Below, one piece after another: positions 1 to 6,314 of a stretch of 8,946 nucleotides of DNA. This DNA comes from a candidate division Zixibacteria bacterium DG_27. GTDB taxonomy: Bacteria > Zixibacteria > MSB-5A5 > DG-27. Location of the stretch: assembly GCA_001302725.1 (NCBI GenBank), contig LIZU01000037.1:1-8946 (forward strand), given 5' to 3'. The notes below the pieces were generated by a model that did not search any database, was not told where the DNA came from, and saw nothing but the letters and a program-made list of their open reading frames with translations. Each line of letters opens with the position of its first letter. Position 1 is the stretch's first letter. A program made the position numbers and the translations under genes.

Positions 1-1728
1 CCCGTCCACCGTACAGCCTTCGTGGAGCCAGCCGGCCACGGTGTGGTTAGTGTACAGGGCGCCGTCAATGCCGTCTACGGTGAAGTCTGCCAAGTCGCGA
101 TAATGGCTGACACCATCAGGCATGTTATGGAAATTGGCAGAACTGAAGGGGGCCCCGAAGTTGATGTCGTCAGTGTAGTTGTACGGGTCGTCATAATCAC
201 CATCGCCGTCGACGTCCTCTCCGCTTCCAGGGACCACCCTCCACCCGGAGGGAACCGAGACGCCACCTCCCTCTATCTGTAAGTCTGTCATCCGTCTTTG
301 GCCACTGGACTCCTCGTAGAGCTCCACCGTCCAGTAGCTGTCCCTCTCCTTTTCAGAAGGGCTGTAAGGCTCGGTTTCGTTGTCCATGGTACCAAAGACG
401 CGGTCGGTGCCGACGTCTTCACGACCATCGTTGCGATAGTCCCCCAGCCAGCCTCCCTGGCCGACTATGTATTTCTGCCACCAGGAGTCGGGATGGTTGC
501 CCAGGATGATGCTCTCCCGGGTCAAGAAGCCGACGAAGTCCTTATCCTCGTTCTCCTCCAGCCAGTTGTTGACTCGAACCTTGTACTGCTCCGGGGTTTC
601 GTTGCCGTAATCGAAGGTCGGCCTCTCCGAGGGGGGATTTTCATAGTTTACCGCTCCAGAGATGGTCCCTTTTACGACAAAGTCGCCTGTCACCGCCAGC
701 GGCCCTTCCATGATTATGGGGTTGCTGCTGGTGCCCACCAGGACGACGTTGCCGGTCTCGCCGACCTCATCGCCGTAGCAGCCCGCTATGACGACCTCGC
801 TCTCCTGGAGCACACCGTCACCATTGAGGTCCTGTCCGGCTCGGCCGGCCTCAAGCTCAAGTTCGCCTCTGGCCAGCATCAGATAGTAGGGGTTCAATTC
901 CTGAACATTGCCGTCGTTGTCGACATCCCCGGCGTCATTGAGGTTGGGCATCTCCACGTAGGCGGGGTCGAGAAAGCCGTTGTCAACTCCCCGATAACTG
1001 TGGCGGTTCTCGGCATACTGAGCCATCCCCTGATACTTGAAGCCATCCAGGGGAAAGACGATACCCCCGGCGTAAACTCCGCCGTTGTCCATGGCTTCGC
1101 CGTCGATGGGGTTATAGCGCGGATTACCGTTTACAGTGAGCCATCCAGAGATGAGGTCGTAATGTCCGTTGCATCTGGTATTACCGTTCATTATCGCCCC
1201 CCCGTTGGGGAAGCCCGCCCACCAGCCGAAATGGTTCATAAAATAGGAATAGTCGAAAACGCTGGAGGCGTGAACCCCGAACCTCAGCACCTCCACGACG
1301 GTGCGGTTCTCGGAGCCGCCCAGAGAAACACCGTGCGACTCCACTCTGACCTCGCGACACTCGGCAAAAGGCGACTGCGACCCGGGATCGTTGACATCGG
1401 TCACCACTACGGTGTAACCTCCCTGACCGGAGACGTCAACATCTTGGTAAATGGTGTCTCCCGCCAGGGAGTCGATCCACCCGAAGAGGTTAGTCCTCGG
1501 GGAGATGTTCTCATCGTTGAAGCCGGGCCAGATGTATTCGTATACCGCCCTTTGCAGACCAGCTTCCGCCAGGTAGAGGGACTGGGATGAACGTTTTTCG
1601 CTCCCGGAGATGTCAATGTCGATGCCGGTTGTAGTGATGGCTGCAATCCCGATAAGGGAGATCATAATCATAATTCCCAGGGCGATCAGGAGTGCCGTCC
1701 CATTCTGATTCTTCATGGGCGTATACAT
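1..1728 (-). CDS. pilX: Large PilX-type minor pilin, C-terminus off the left edge
   Basis: The frame is open for 576 codons to the window edge with no stop. The N-terminus (residues 5-65) has a short basic leader (MKNQNG), a hydrophobic helix of about 25 residues and then the LYLAEAGLQRA stretch typical of PilX N-terminal domains. As in many PilX/GspK-like tip pilins, there is no glutamate at position 5 of the presumed mature form. The rest should be an extracellular domain. Residues 325-360 (NPIIMEGPLAV, GDFVVKG) resemble the repetitive beta region seen in long PilX-like proteins. Acidic EF-hand-like loops occur at 268-279, 300-311 and 505-516. The ATG at 1728 is chosen because GAGGTGG lies 6 bases upstream. 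The in-frame ATG at 1716 has no such site. It lies 22 bases after pilV, so it is the third gene of the operon. Its likely role is pilus priming or tip display. The assignment to the class is firm, but the function of the large domain is unknown. Confidence 0.85.
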   Translation of the reverse strand, partial: MYTPMKNQNGTALLIALGIMIMISLIGIAAITTTGIDIDISGSEKRSSQSLYLAEAGLQRAVYEYIWPGFNDENISPRTNLFGWIDSLAGDTIYQDVDVSGQGGYTVVVTDVNDPGSQSPFAECREVRVESHGVSLGGSENRTVVEVLRFGVHASSVFDYSYFMNHFGWWAGFPNGGAIMNGNTRCNGHYDLISGWLTVNGNPRYNPIDGEAMDNGGVYAGGIVFPLDGFKYQGMAQYAENRHSYRGVDNGFLDPAYVEMPNLNDAGDVDNDGNVQELNPYYLMLARGELELEAGRAGQDLNGDGVLQESEVVIAGCYGDEVGETGNVVLVGTSSNPIIMEGPLAVTGDFVVKGTISGAVNYENPPSERPTFDYGNETPEQYKVRVNNWLEENEDKDFVGFLTRESIILGNHPDSWWQKYIVGQGGWLGDYRNDGREDVGTDRVFGTMDNETEPYSPSEKERDSYWTVELYEESSGQRRMTDLQIEGGGVSVPSGWRVVPGSGEDVDGDGDYDDPYNYTDDINFGAPFSSANFHNMPDGVSHYRDLADFTVDGIDGALYTNHTVAGWLHEGCTVDG

Positions 1729-1750
1729 AGTCTCCACCTCAAGTCTTCGA

Positions 1751-2146
1751 CTATTCTTCAATCCCCTTGTATGTGAGATAATCAACGGCGCGGGCGACGC
1801 CGCTCTGATCGATCCAGCTCACGGTGATCTGGATGGCGTAGACCCCCACCGGCACACTGCCGTCGGTGGTGGAGTCATCGACTCTGGTCTGGCGCGTGAA
1901 AATCCCCTCCAGATTTGCCTCCGTCTGGGTATAAGGCAGGGGGCTGAAGCTGGAAAAGCCTTTCAGGGTCTCAATCTTGTCGGTGGCCAGAAGGTTTGCT
2001 CTGGTCATCTCGTTGGAGAAAGAGTTGCCGTACATTGAGACCACGAAAAGTGGCGCCAGCCCCAGAATCCCGATGGAGAGGACCAGAATGGCCACCATCA
2101 CTTCCAGAATCGTGAACCCTTCTCTATTTTTTCTGATCTCCAGCAT
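1751..2146 (-). CDS. pilV: Type IV pilus minor pilin PilV
   Basis: This 131-residue prepilin has a class III leader, MLEIRKNREG, cut by PilD before F11. The mature N-terminus FTILEVMVAILVLSIG carries the conserved glutamate at mature position 5 (E15) and continues into a hydrophobic helix ending near residue 35. The helix ending IGILGLAPL is characteristic of PilV. The remaining hundred or so residues would form the small periplasmic head. PilV joins PilW and PilX in the minor-pilin complex that primes pilus assembly and sits at the fibre tip. The ATG is preceded by AGGAGA at a spacing of 5-6 bases. That ribosome site contains the TAG stop of pilW, so the two genes are only 9 bases apart and are probably translationally coupled. 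The family call is secure. Exact equivalence to PilV of Pseudomonas rests on motif and gene order. Confidence 0.88.
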   Translation of the reverse strand: MLEIRKNREGFTILEVMVAILVLSIGILGLAPLFVVSMYGNSFSNEMTRANLLATDKIETLKGFSSFSPLPYTQTEANLEGIFTRQTRVDDSTTDGSVPVGVYAIQITVSWIDQSGVARAVDYLTYKGIEE

Positions 2147-2155
2147 CTTTTTCTC

Positions 2156-2689
2156 CTAAAGGTTTCTAATATTCACAAGGGTTGCAAAACGGCGGCGACG
2201 ATAGTCCCCGGAAGCGGGGTCGGTCCTGCTGGTCCTCGCCACCAGGGCTATGGAAACCTCATTAGAAGAGACCAGGTTGAAACTGAGGCTGTCGATATTC
2301 TCGGCGAAAACGACCGCGGAATCGCTGTTGATCCGGTGCATCAGAATCGGGTTTAAAGAGTCAGTGGCATCGACGAAGAAGGTGTAGGAGGTATCGTGAT
2401 GATTGATGGTGATGCTATCCGGCCCCCCGGCTACAGTGAAGATTGTGAAGGCGGAGGAGTCTTCCGGAGGGTTGAAGCCGGCCTGCCTGAGATGATACGA
2501 CAGCTGCGCCACAGCGGCCCTGCCGTTCTGCTGCATATCTGAGACATCCGCTTGAGTGACATAGGCCTGGTGCTGGCTGACGTAGAAGTAGAAGGTGGCG
2601 GTTGAAACGATCGACAGTACGACCATCGCCACCATAAGCTCCACTAAGGTGAATCCAGCATCGACCCTCTGTCGAGTGAATTTTCTCAT
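2156..2689 (-). CDS. pilW: Type IV pilus minor pilin PilW
   Basis: This 177-residue prepilin has leader MRKFTRQRVDAG, processing site before F13 and mature N-terminus FTLVELMVAMVVLSIV with glutamate at mature position 5 (E17). After the helix, the stretch QADVSDMQQNGRAAVAQL and the following LRQAGF match the PilW signature. In PilW proteins this region usually reads along the lines of QxxLxxLQxNGRxAxxxLxxDLRxAGF. PilW is an inner-membrane pilin-like subunit assembled near the pilus tip. A GTG-initiated form beginning at 2731 is possible by frame. The ATG at 2689 is preferred because GGAGG (2702-2698) lies 8 bases upstream, the leader peptide then has normal length, and the longer form would run through the sigma-54-like promoter. 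It is the first gene of the minor-pilin operon. No FimT/FimU-type pilin is seen upstream. Confidence 0.88.
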   Translation of the reverse strand: MRKFTRQRVDAGFTLVELMVAMVVLSIVSTATFYFYVSQHQAYVTQADVSDMQQNGRAAVAQLSYHLRQAGFNPPEDSSAFTIFTVAGGPDSITINHHDTSYTFFVDATDSLNPILMHRINSDSAVVFAENIDSLSFNLVSSNEVSIALVARTSRTDPASGDYRRRRFATLVNIRNL

Positions 2690-2715
2690 TTCTTTGTCCT
2701 CCGCCGGAACTACTC

Positions 2716-2730
2716 GCAAATGATGTGCCA
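2716..2730 (-). promoter_or_regulatory. Putative sigma-54 (-24/-12) promoter of the minor-pilin operon
   Basis: Read on the minus strand, TGGCAC and TTGC are separated by 5 bases. This puts the invariant GG and GC exactly 10 bases apart, as in RpoN promoters. The -12 C is at 2716, predicting transcription from about 2704, just before the GGAGG of pilW and giving a leader of only about 15 bases. Pilin transcription by RpoN with the PilS/PilR system is well known in other bacteria, so the context fits. A weak sigma-70 alternative (TTATAA near 2773-2778) has no good -35 box. No activator site is identified. Confidence 0.6.
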
Positions 2731-2866
2731 CCTCCCCTTGGGGCCCCCTTTCCTAAGTCATTCTTTTCCCCCTTATAAATCAGCAAGTTACCAGCACAAA
2801 TTGAGTCCTGTCAGCGAGGTGGAGTACCGACTCCAAAAACTTCAAAATCAGGTTGTTCGATCTCGA

Positions 2867-2894
2867 GGGGGTATGGGAAGCTCACCATACTCCC
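2867..2894. repeat. Inverted repeat / hairpin, 10-bp stem
   Basis: The arms GGGGGTATGG (2867-2876) and CCATACTCCC (2885-2894) pair over 10 positions with one G-U wobble when transcribed rightward. The loop is 8 bases. On the minus strand the wobble becomes an A-C mismatch, so the plus-strand transcript folds better. No T-run follows, so it is not an intrinsic terminator. Confidence 0.6.
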
Positions 2895-3067
2895 ACGGGA
2901 CAGGGATATTGCTCCATTTCAGCACGGAGGGGACTTGTCCCCCCCCACCCCTCTTTAGAAACAGGTAAGGGTCGCCAGAGGTCCGCCCGAGGCAGATCCA
3001 TTCAATCCGAACGGAGGAAGCGACCCACCTCCCCCGGGGAAGCAGGCAGAAGAAACGGGATTTGTAC

Positions 3068-3081
3068 GTGAACCGTGAACC
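3068..3081. repeat. Tandem pair of the heptamer GTGAACC
   Basis: Two exact head-to-tail copies of GTGAACC occupy 14 bases in the spacer upstream of the antiporter promoter. The unit length and its GT(G/A)A character recall the longer degenerate heptamer array at 6201-6262. Confidence 0.5.
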
Positions 3082-3118
3082 TTAGATCAGGAGTCATCCA
3101 ATCAGCGGATTTTTTGCT

Positions 3119-3147
3119 TTGCCAAGCGGGGTGAGATTTGTTATAAT
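3119..3147 (+). promoter_or_regulatory. Sigma-70 promoter of the antiporter gene
   Basis: TTGCCA (3119-3124, five of six consensus bases) and a perfect TATAAT (3142-3147) are separated by the optimal 17 bases. Initiation is expected near 3154. That leaves a leader of about 33 bases before the TTG start at 3187, including the AAGGAG ribosome site at 3175-3180. Confidence 0.75.
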
Positions 3148-3186
3148 CTTCAGTCAAATGAACTGGTGAGTCTCAAGGAGCTTCCC

Positions 3187-4602
3187 TTGCGCAATCTGAA
3201 GATGTCTCTTCTGTTCCTGCTCGCTTTGGTTCTGCTTCTCCATTCGTCCCCTTTCGGATCTTCATCCCCACAGGGAGAGGAGGCAAAACCTCCAGCGGAA
3301 ACCCCCTCCGGAGAGGAAGACATCGCTCCCATTCTGGTGGCGCTGATCATAATACTCTTGGCCGCCAAGATGGGAGGAGATCTGTGCGAGAGGATCGGAC
3401 AACCGGCGGTTTTGGGAGAACTGGTCTTCGGGGTGGTTCTCGGCAACTTCTACCTGACAGGGCTGAATTGGTTCGAACCCCTGAAACACCACGTTACCAT
3501 CGACGTGTTGGCACAGATCGGGGTAATAATTCTGCTTTTCCAGGTGGGGTTAGAATCCAATGTCGAGCAGATGAGGTCGGTGGGGCTAAGCTCCTTTCTG
3601 GTGGCGACCTTCGGGGTGATCACCCCCTTCTTTCTGGGCTGGGGGGTTTCATCCCTTTTCATGCCGCAGGCCTCGGTGTTCATTCACATCTTCGTGGGGG
3701 CGACTCTGACCGCCACCTCCGTTGGAATTACTGCCAGGGTCCTGCAAGATTTGCAGAAGATCACCACTAAAGAGGCCAGAATAATCCTGGGAGGGGCGGT
3801 CATTGACGACATCCTGGGATTGATAATCTTATCGGTGGCGGTGGGGATAATCACTGCCGTCAACGCCGGAGAACCCTCACTTCACCCCTCTCAGATTCTG
3901 ATAATAATCGGGAAGGCGGTGTTTTTCCTCATGGGAGCATTGGCCCTGGGGGGAATACTATCCCGGAGCATGTTTGCCATCGCCTTGAGGTCGAAAGCCC
4001 GGGGACTGCTGATAACGGTTGCCCTGCTCTTCTGCTTCCTTCTGGCCTATGTTGCCAACCGCATCGGTTTAGCCCCCATTGTTGGGGCCTTCGCCGCCGG
4101 CCTAATCTTGGACGAGGTTCACTACCGCAGGTTTCTGGAACGAGGTGAACACCGGATAGAGGAACTCCTTCAACCGATCTCCAATTTCCTGGTGCCGATC
4201 TTCTTCGTGCACATGGGAATGAAGGTCGACCTTACCAGCTTCGGGAATCTTGGCGTCATAGGCTTTGCCGGGGTTTTGACCCTGGCCGCCATCCTGGGAA
4301 AACAGGTCTGTTCTTTGGGCGTATACGAAAGGGGATTGAATCGCTGGGCGGTGGGGGTAGGGATGATTCCCCGCGGGGAGGTAGGGCTGATCTTTGTGGG
4401 GATCGGAAGTCAGATGGTGTTAGGCGGGGTCCCGGTTATAGATCGGAACGCTTTCTCCGCGGTGGTGATAATGGTGATAGTCACCACCCTGATCACCCCC
4501 CCGCTTCTCAAGGCAGTGTTCGCCCGCGGGGGCGATTCTCAGAAAAAGGGAGAGGAGCAGACCCAAGAGCTAAACCACCAACTGAAAGCCCCCCAGGAGT
4601 GA
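3187..4602 (+). CDS. CPA2-family Na+/H+ antiporter with N-terminal signal-like segment
   Basis: This 471-residue integral membrane protein should exchange Na+ (or K+) for protons across the inner membrane. From about residue 47 it has repeated hydrophobic segments, consistent with a 12-13-helix antiporter fold. Family motifs seen are LLFQVGLES (117-124), the GATLTATSVGITARVL stretch (171-186) that resembles the unwound ion-site helix, GGAVIDDIL with adjacent aspartates D207-D208, GAFAAGLIL (300-308) and MIPRGEVGLIF (393-403). A DD pair suggests an electrogenic NapA-like exchanger rather than a Kef channel, and no TrkA-N domain follows. Residues 1-27 look like a signal peptide followed by a Pro/Glu-rich linker (28-45). 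The TTG at 3187 is preferred because AAGGAG lies 6 bases upstream. The GTG at 3166 has no ribosome site and the ATG at 3202 is too far from one. It appears monocistronic. Ion specificity cannot be read from sequence. Confidence 0.88.
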   Translation: MRNLKMSLLFLLALVLLLHSSPFGSSSPQGEEAKPPAETPSGEEDIAPILVALIIILLAAKMGGDLCERIGQPAVLGELVFGVVLGNFYLTGLNWFEPLKHHVTIDVLAQIGVIILLFQVGLESNVEQMRSVGLSSFLVATFGVITPFFLGWGVSSLFMPQASVFIHIFVGATLTATSVGITARVLQDLQKITTKEARIILGGAVIDDILGLIILSVAVGIITAVNAGEPSLHPSQILIIIGKAVFFLMGALALGGILSRSMFAIALRSKARGLLITVALLFCFLLAYVANRIGLAPIVGAFAAGLILDEVHYRRFLERGEHRIEELLQPISNFLVPIFFVHMGMKVDLTSFGNLGVIGFAGVLTLAAILGKQVCSLGVYERGLNRWAVGVGMIPRGEVGLIFVGIGSQMVLGGVPVIDRNAFSAVVIMVIVTTLITPPLLKAVFARGGDSQKKGEEQTQELNHQLKAPQE

Positions 4603-4739
4603 AGTTCTGGTTACCGCTTTCCCGTGCCTGTCAGGGCGCTCAAAGCCCGAAAGGATAGTCTGCTGTTCAACCCTGAGACACATGGATGGCTGAAGGTTTG
4701 CCTCCCGGGCAGAGCCGCGACGAAGAAGGCTATTTTCTC

Positions 4740-4772
4740 TTGACAAATGAAAAAAAAGCTGCAACTTACAAT
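4740..4772 (+). promoter_or_regulatory. Possible sigma-70 promoter of the GAF/HisKA gene
   Basis: A perfect TTGACA (4740-4745) is followed by TACAAT (4767-4772), but the spacer is 21 bases instead of about 17, so the pairing is doubtful. The rest of the 4603-4896 spacer has only weak hairpins (GGGC/GCCC at 4634-4648) and no clear terminator for the antiporter gene. Confidence 0.35.
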
Positions 4773-4896
4773 AAAGCGGAGTGAGTTTGCTTCTTGCTCT
4801 TTCTCTTCTGATTAGCTTCGTCAACGAGGACGTTGAGATCAAAAGCAATCTTTGAGGGGATAGGTTTCTCTTGTTTAGGACGTAAGAAGGCTACGA

Positions 4897-6204
4897 GTGG
4901 AAAGACAAGTGATTTCGGTTTTAGCGGCCTTAAACACTGCCATCGACAGAGGCGAGGCCCCCGAGAAGATCTTCCAAGCGGTGGTGGAAGCCGTCGTCGA
5001 AAGCCTCCAGGCGGAGGCGGTGCTCCTGGAGGTCTCGGGGGGGGCAGAAGAGGCCCAGTCTCGAATCTTCGAGGCCGGCAGCGACGACTCCCGGAGATTA
5101 CTCAAAAGACTCAGGGGAAAGAGGCTGCAAGAGCTCTTCAATCTCTTCCAGGGGACCGTCGGCTTCCAGGCCGATAAGGCTAGTTTTTCGATCAGAAGGG
5201 ATCCTCCCACGGCGCTCAAAGCCTTTAAGATACTCTCAGAAGGGGAGCCAGTGGGACAGCTCTCGCTGTTAGTCGAAGAGGAAACCGCCTCCGCGAAGTT
5301 CCTGGAGGAGTTCGCCAGCCTTCTGTCCTCCCAGCTGGGTCTTTTGTGGCCGATGATTCTCAAAACCGCAGTCAGGAAACCTACCCAAGCCTCTCTGTAT
5401 GAGCGATTCCGGAACGTGGGGCTGGATTCCCGAAAGCTGCTTCTGAGTCTTTTAGAGCAGGTGAGGGAGAGGCTGAAACCAGAGTTGATATTGATGGCCT
5501 TCGCGCCCGACAGCCAGGAATATCTGCGGACCTTGGTGCTGCCTGAGAGTCTGCTGCAGAAAAACCCCCTTTTGAGTGCTCTGCCGGCATCCGACACCTC
5601 TTTCGGAGAGGTGCTCTCCAGCCGCAGGCCGCTTTTGCGCTCTTACGCGAAGGAAACCATCAGCCGAATCGACGACAAGCTGTTTGCGGATGTGGGATTG
5701 AGCAGTGGGATTATCGTCCCGGTGTTTTCCCGGGAGGAAGTCGTTGCGCTGCTCTTTGTCGGTTCCAAGAGCATCGAGGAGTTCATCGAAGATGACGCGC
5801 AACATCTGGAGCACCTTGCCCGCGAGGTGGGGGAGATCATCGACAACGTCGTGACTTTCGTGAGCCTCCGGGATGAGTTCGAGGACTTGAAACGACGATA
5901 CCAGGATGCGGTCATGTCCGAGAAAATGCAGAGCATCGTGGAGACCGCGGTCACTATCAACCACGAAATCAACAACCCTTTGATGGCCATATTGGGGAAC
6001 ACTCAGCTTCTGCTTCTGAAGAGCGCCTCCCTGGAGCCGGAGCTTGTAGAAAAGCTGAAGTTGATCGAGCAAAGTTGCCTCCGCATCCAGAAGGTCACCC
6101 AGAAGCTGATGGCGATGGCCGAACCTAAAGCCACCGTCTACACCAATGGGCGCCGGATGGTCGACATTACCGAATCGGTCCCCTCCAAAGACGAAAGCTG
6201 GTAA
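4897..6204 (+). CDS. Soluble two-GAF signalling protein ending in a HisKA domain, no ATPase domain
   Basis: This 435-residue protein lacks membrane segments. Two GAF-like sensor modules are inferred at roughly residues 10-150 and 175-320. The second shows the usual IIVPVFSREEVVALLFVGS beta strands (272-290). A helical linker (about 325-345) leads to a histidine phosphoacceptor domain whose H-box NHEINNPLMAILGN contains H356. After the second HisKA helix the protein ends at residue 435, so the N, G1, F and G2 boxes of an ATP-binding domain are absent. It cannot phosphorylate itself as drawn. It may be phosphorylated by, or dimerise with, another kinase. The tail YTNGRRMVDITES seems patterned, hinting that the short form is native. 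The GTG at 4897 is the first start after an in-frame stop and has AAGAAGG 6 bases upstream. The stop codon lies in a heptamer repeat. The ligand is unknown. Confidence 0.8.
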   Translation: MERQVISVLAALNTAIDRGEAPEKIFQAVVEAVVESLQAEAVLLEVSGGAEEAQSRIFEAGSDDSRRLLKRLRGKRLQELFNLFQGTVGFQADKASFSIRRDPPTALKAFKILSEGEPVGQLSLLVEEETASAKFLEEFASLLSSQLGLLWPMILKTAVRKPTQASLYERFRNVGLDSRKLLLSLLEQVRERLKPELILMAFAPDSQEYLRTLVLPESLLQKNPLLSALPASDTSFGEVLSSRRPLLRSYAKETISRIDDKLFADVGLSSGIIVPVFSREEVVALLFVGSKSIEEFIEDDAQHLEHLAREVGEIIDNVVTFVSLRDEFEDLKRRYQDAVMSEKMQSIVETAVTINHEINNPLMAILGNTQLLLLKSASLEPELVEKLKLIEQSCLRIQKVTQKLMAMAEPKATVYTNGRRMVDITESVPSKDESW

Positions 6205-6262
6205 GCGGGTACCGATTATTGGTAAGTGGTGAGTGGTGGTGGTTAGTAGTTACTGATTATCC
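6201..6262. repeat. Degenerate tandem heptamer array
   Basis: The stretch divides into about nine consecutive units of 7 bases (one of 6): GTAAGCG, GGTACCG, ATTATTG, GTAAGTG, GTGAGTG, GTGGTG, GTTAGTA, GTTACTG and ATTATCC. The TAA stop of the preceding gene lies in the first unit. The composition (G/T/A with almost no C) differs sharply from the flanking DNA. It ends 11 bases before the terminator stem. Confidence 0.55.
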
Positions 6263-6273
6263 AAAAAGAAAAA

Positions 6274-6304
6274 GCCCGTCTCGAAAGAGACGGGCCTTCG
6301 TTTT
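6274..6304. terminator. Bidirectional intrinsic terminator
   Basis: A perfect 9-bp stem (GCCCGTCTC at 6274-6282 and GAGACGGGC at 6287-6295) with a GAAA loop is followed by CTTCGTTTT on the plus strand. It is preceded by CCAAAAAGAAAAA, which becomes a U-rich tail for leftward transcripts. It therefore ends both the GAF/HisKA gene and the convergent ferredoxin gene, whose stop codon is about 20 bases away. Confidence 0.9.
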
Positions 6305-6314
6305 CTCATCGATA

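Larger units (their letters stand above)
2731..3118. other. Non-coding divergent spacer with several inverted repeats
   Basis: No convincing gene is found here: the open frames are short, low in protein-like character and lack ribosome sites. The stretch holds a 5-bp hairpin at 2821-2834 (GGAGT/ACTCC), a 10-bp stem with one G-U pair and an 8-base loop at 2867-2894, a GGGGA/TCCCC hairpin at 2929-2942, and the distant arms GGGTCGC (2969-2975) and GCGACCC (3020-3026). A weak ATCC/GGAT hairpin followed by six T lies at 3096-3116. It could be a dispersed intergenic repeat, a structured RNA or the upstream control region of the pilin operon. The sequence alone does not decide. Confidence 0.5.

Noticed and set aside
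298..1590. A 430-codon open frame on the plus strand.
   Set aside because: It lies wholly antisense to the pilX-like gene, has no ribosome site and shows no family motif. The minus-strand frame has a prepilin N-terminus, a good ribosome site and operon context.
3158..3169. A three-codon leader frame (Met-Asn-Trp-stop) just after the antiporter transcription start.
   Set aside because: It is only a few bases from the predicted start, has no ribosome site, and is too short to separate from chance.
3470..3480. GGTTCGAACCC, resembling a tRNA T-arm.
   Set aside because: It encodes Trp-Phe-Glu-Pro in the antiporter, and no acceptor, D or anticodon arms can be built around it.
3613..3626. Perfect 14-base palindrome GGGGTGATCACCCC.
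   Set aside because: It sits within codons for Gly-Val-Ile-Thr-Pro of the antiporter, and similar ATCACCCC runs recur there from codon use. No regulatory context.
4634..4648. GGGC/GCCC hairpin after the antiporter gene as a terminator.
   Set aside because: The stem has only four pairs and no T-run follows.
4620..4705. CAAAGCC followed by a GGCTGAAGG...TTTGCC segment, reminiscent of a GEMM-I (c-di-GMP) riboswitch.
   Set aside because: The 5' GGCAAACC element and the GNRA-capped hairpin are missing. The segment also lies upstream of the likely sigma-70 promoter, so it would not be in that mRNA.
4875..5597. A 240-codon minus-strand frame opposite the GAF/HisKA gene.
   Set aside because: It is Ser/Arg-rich with no recognisable domain and is antisense to a clear GAF/HisKA protein. 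It is a shadow of codon bias.
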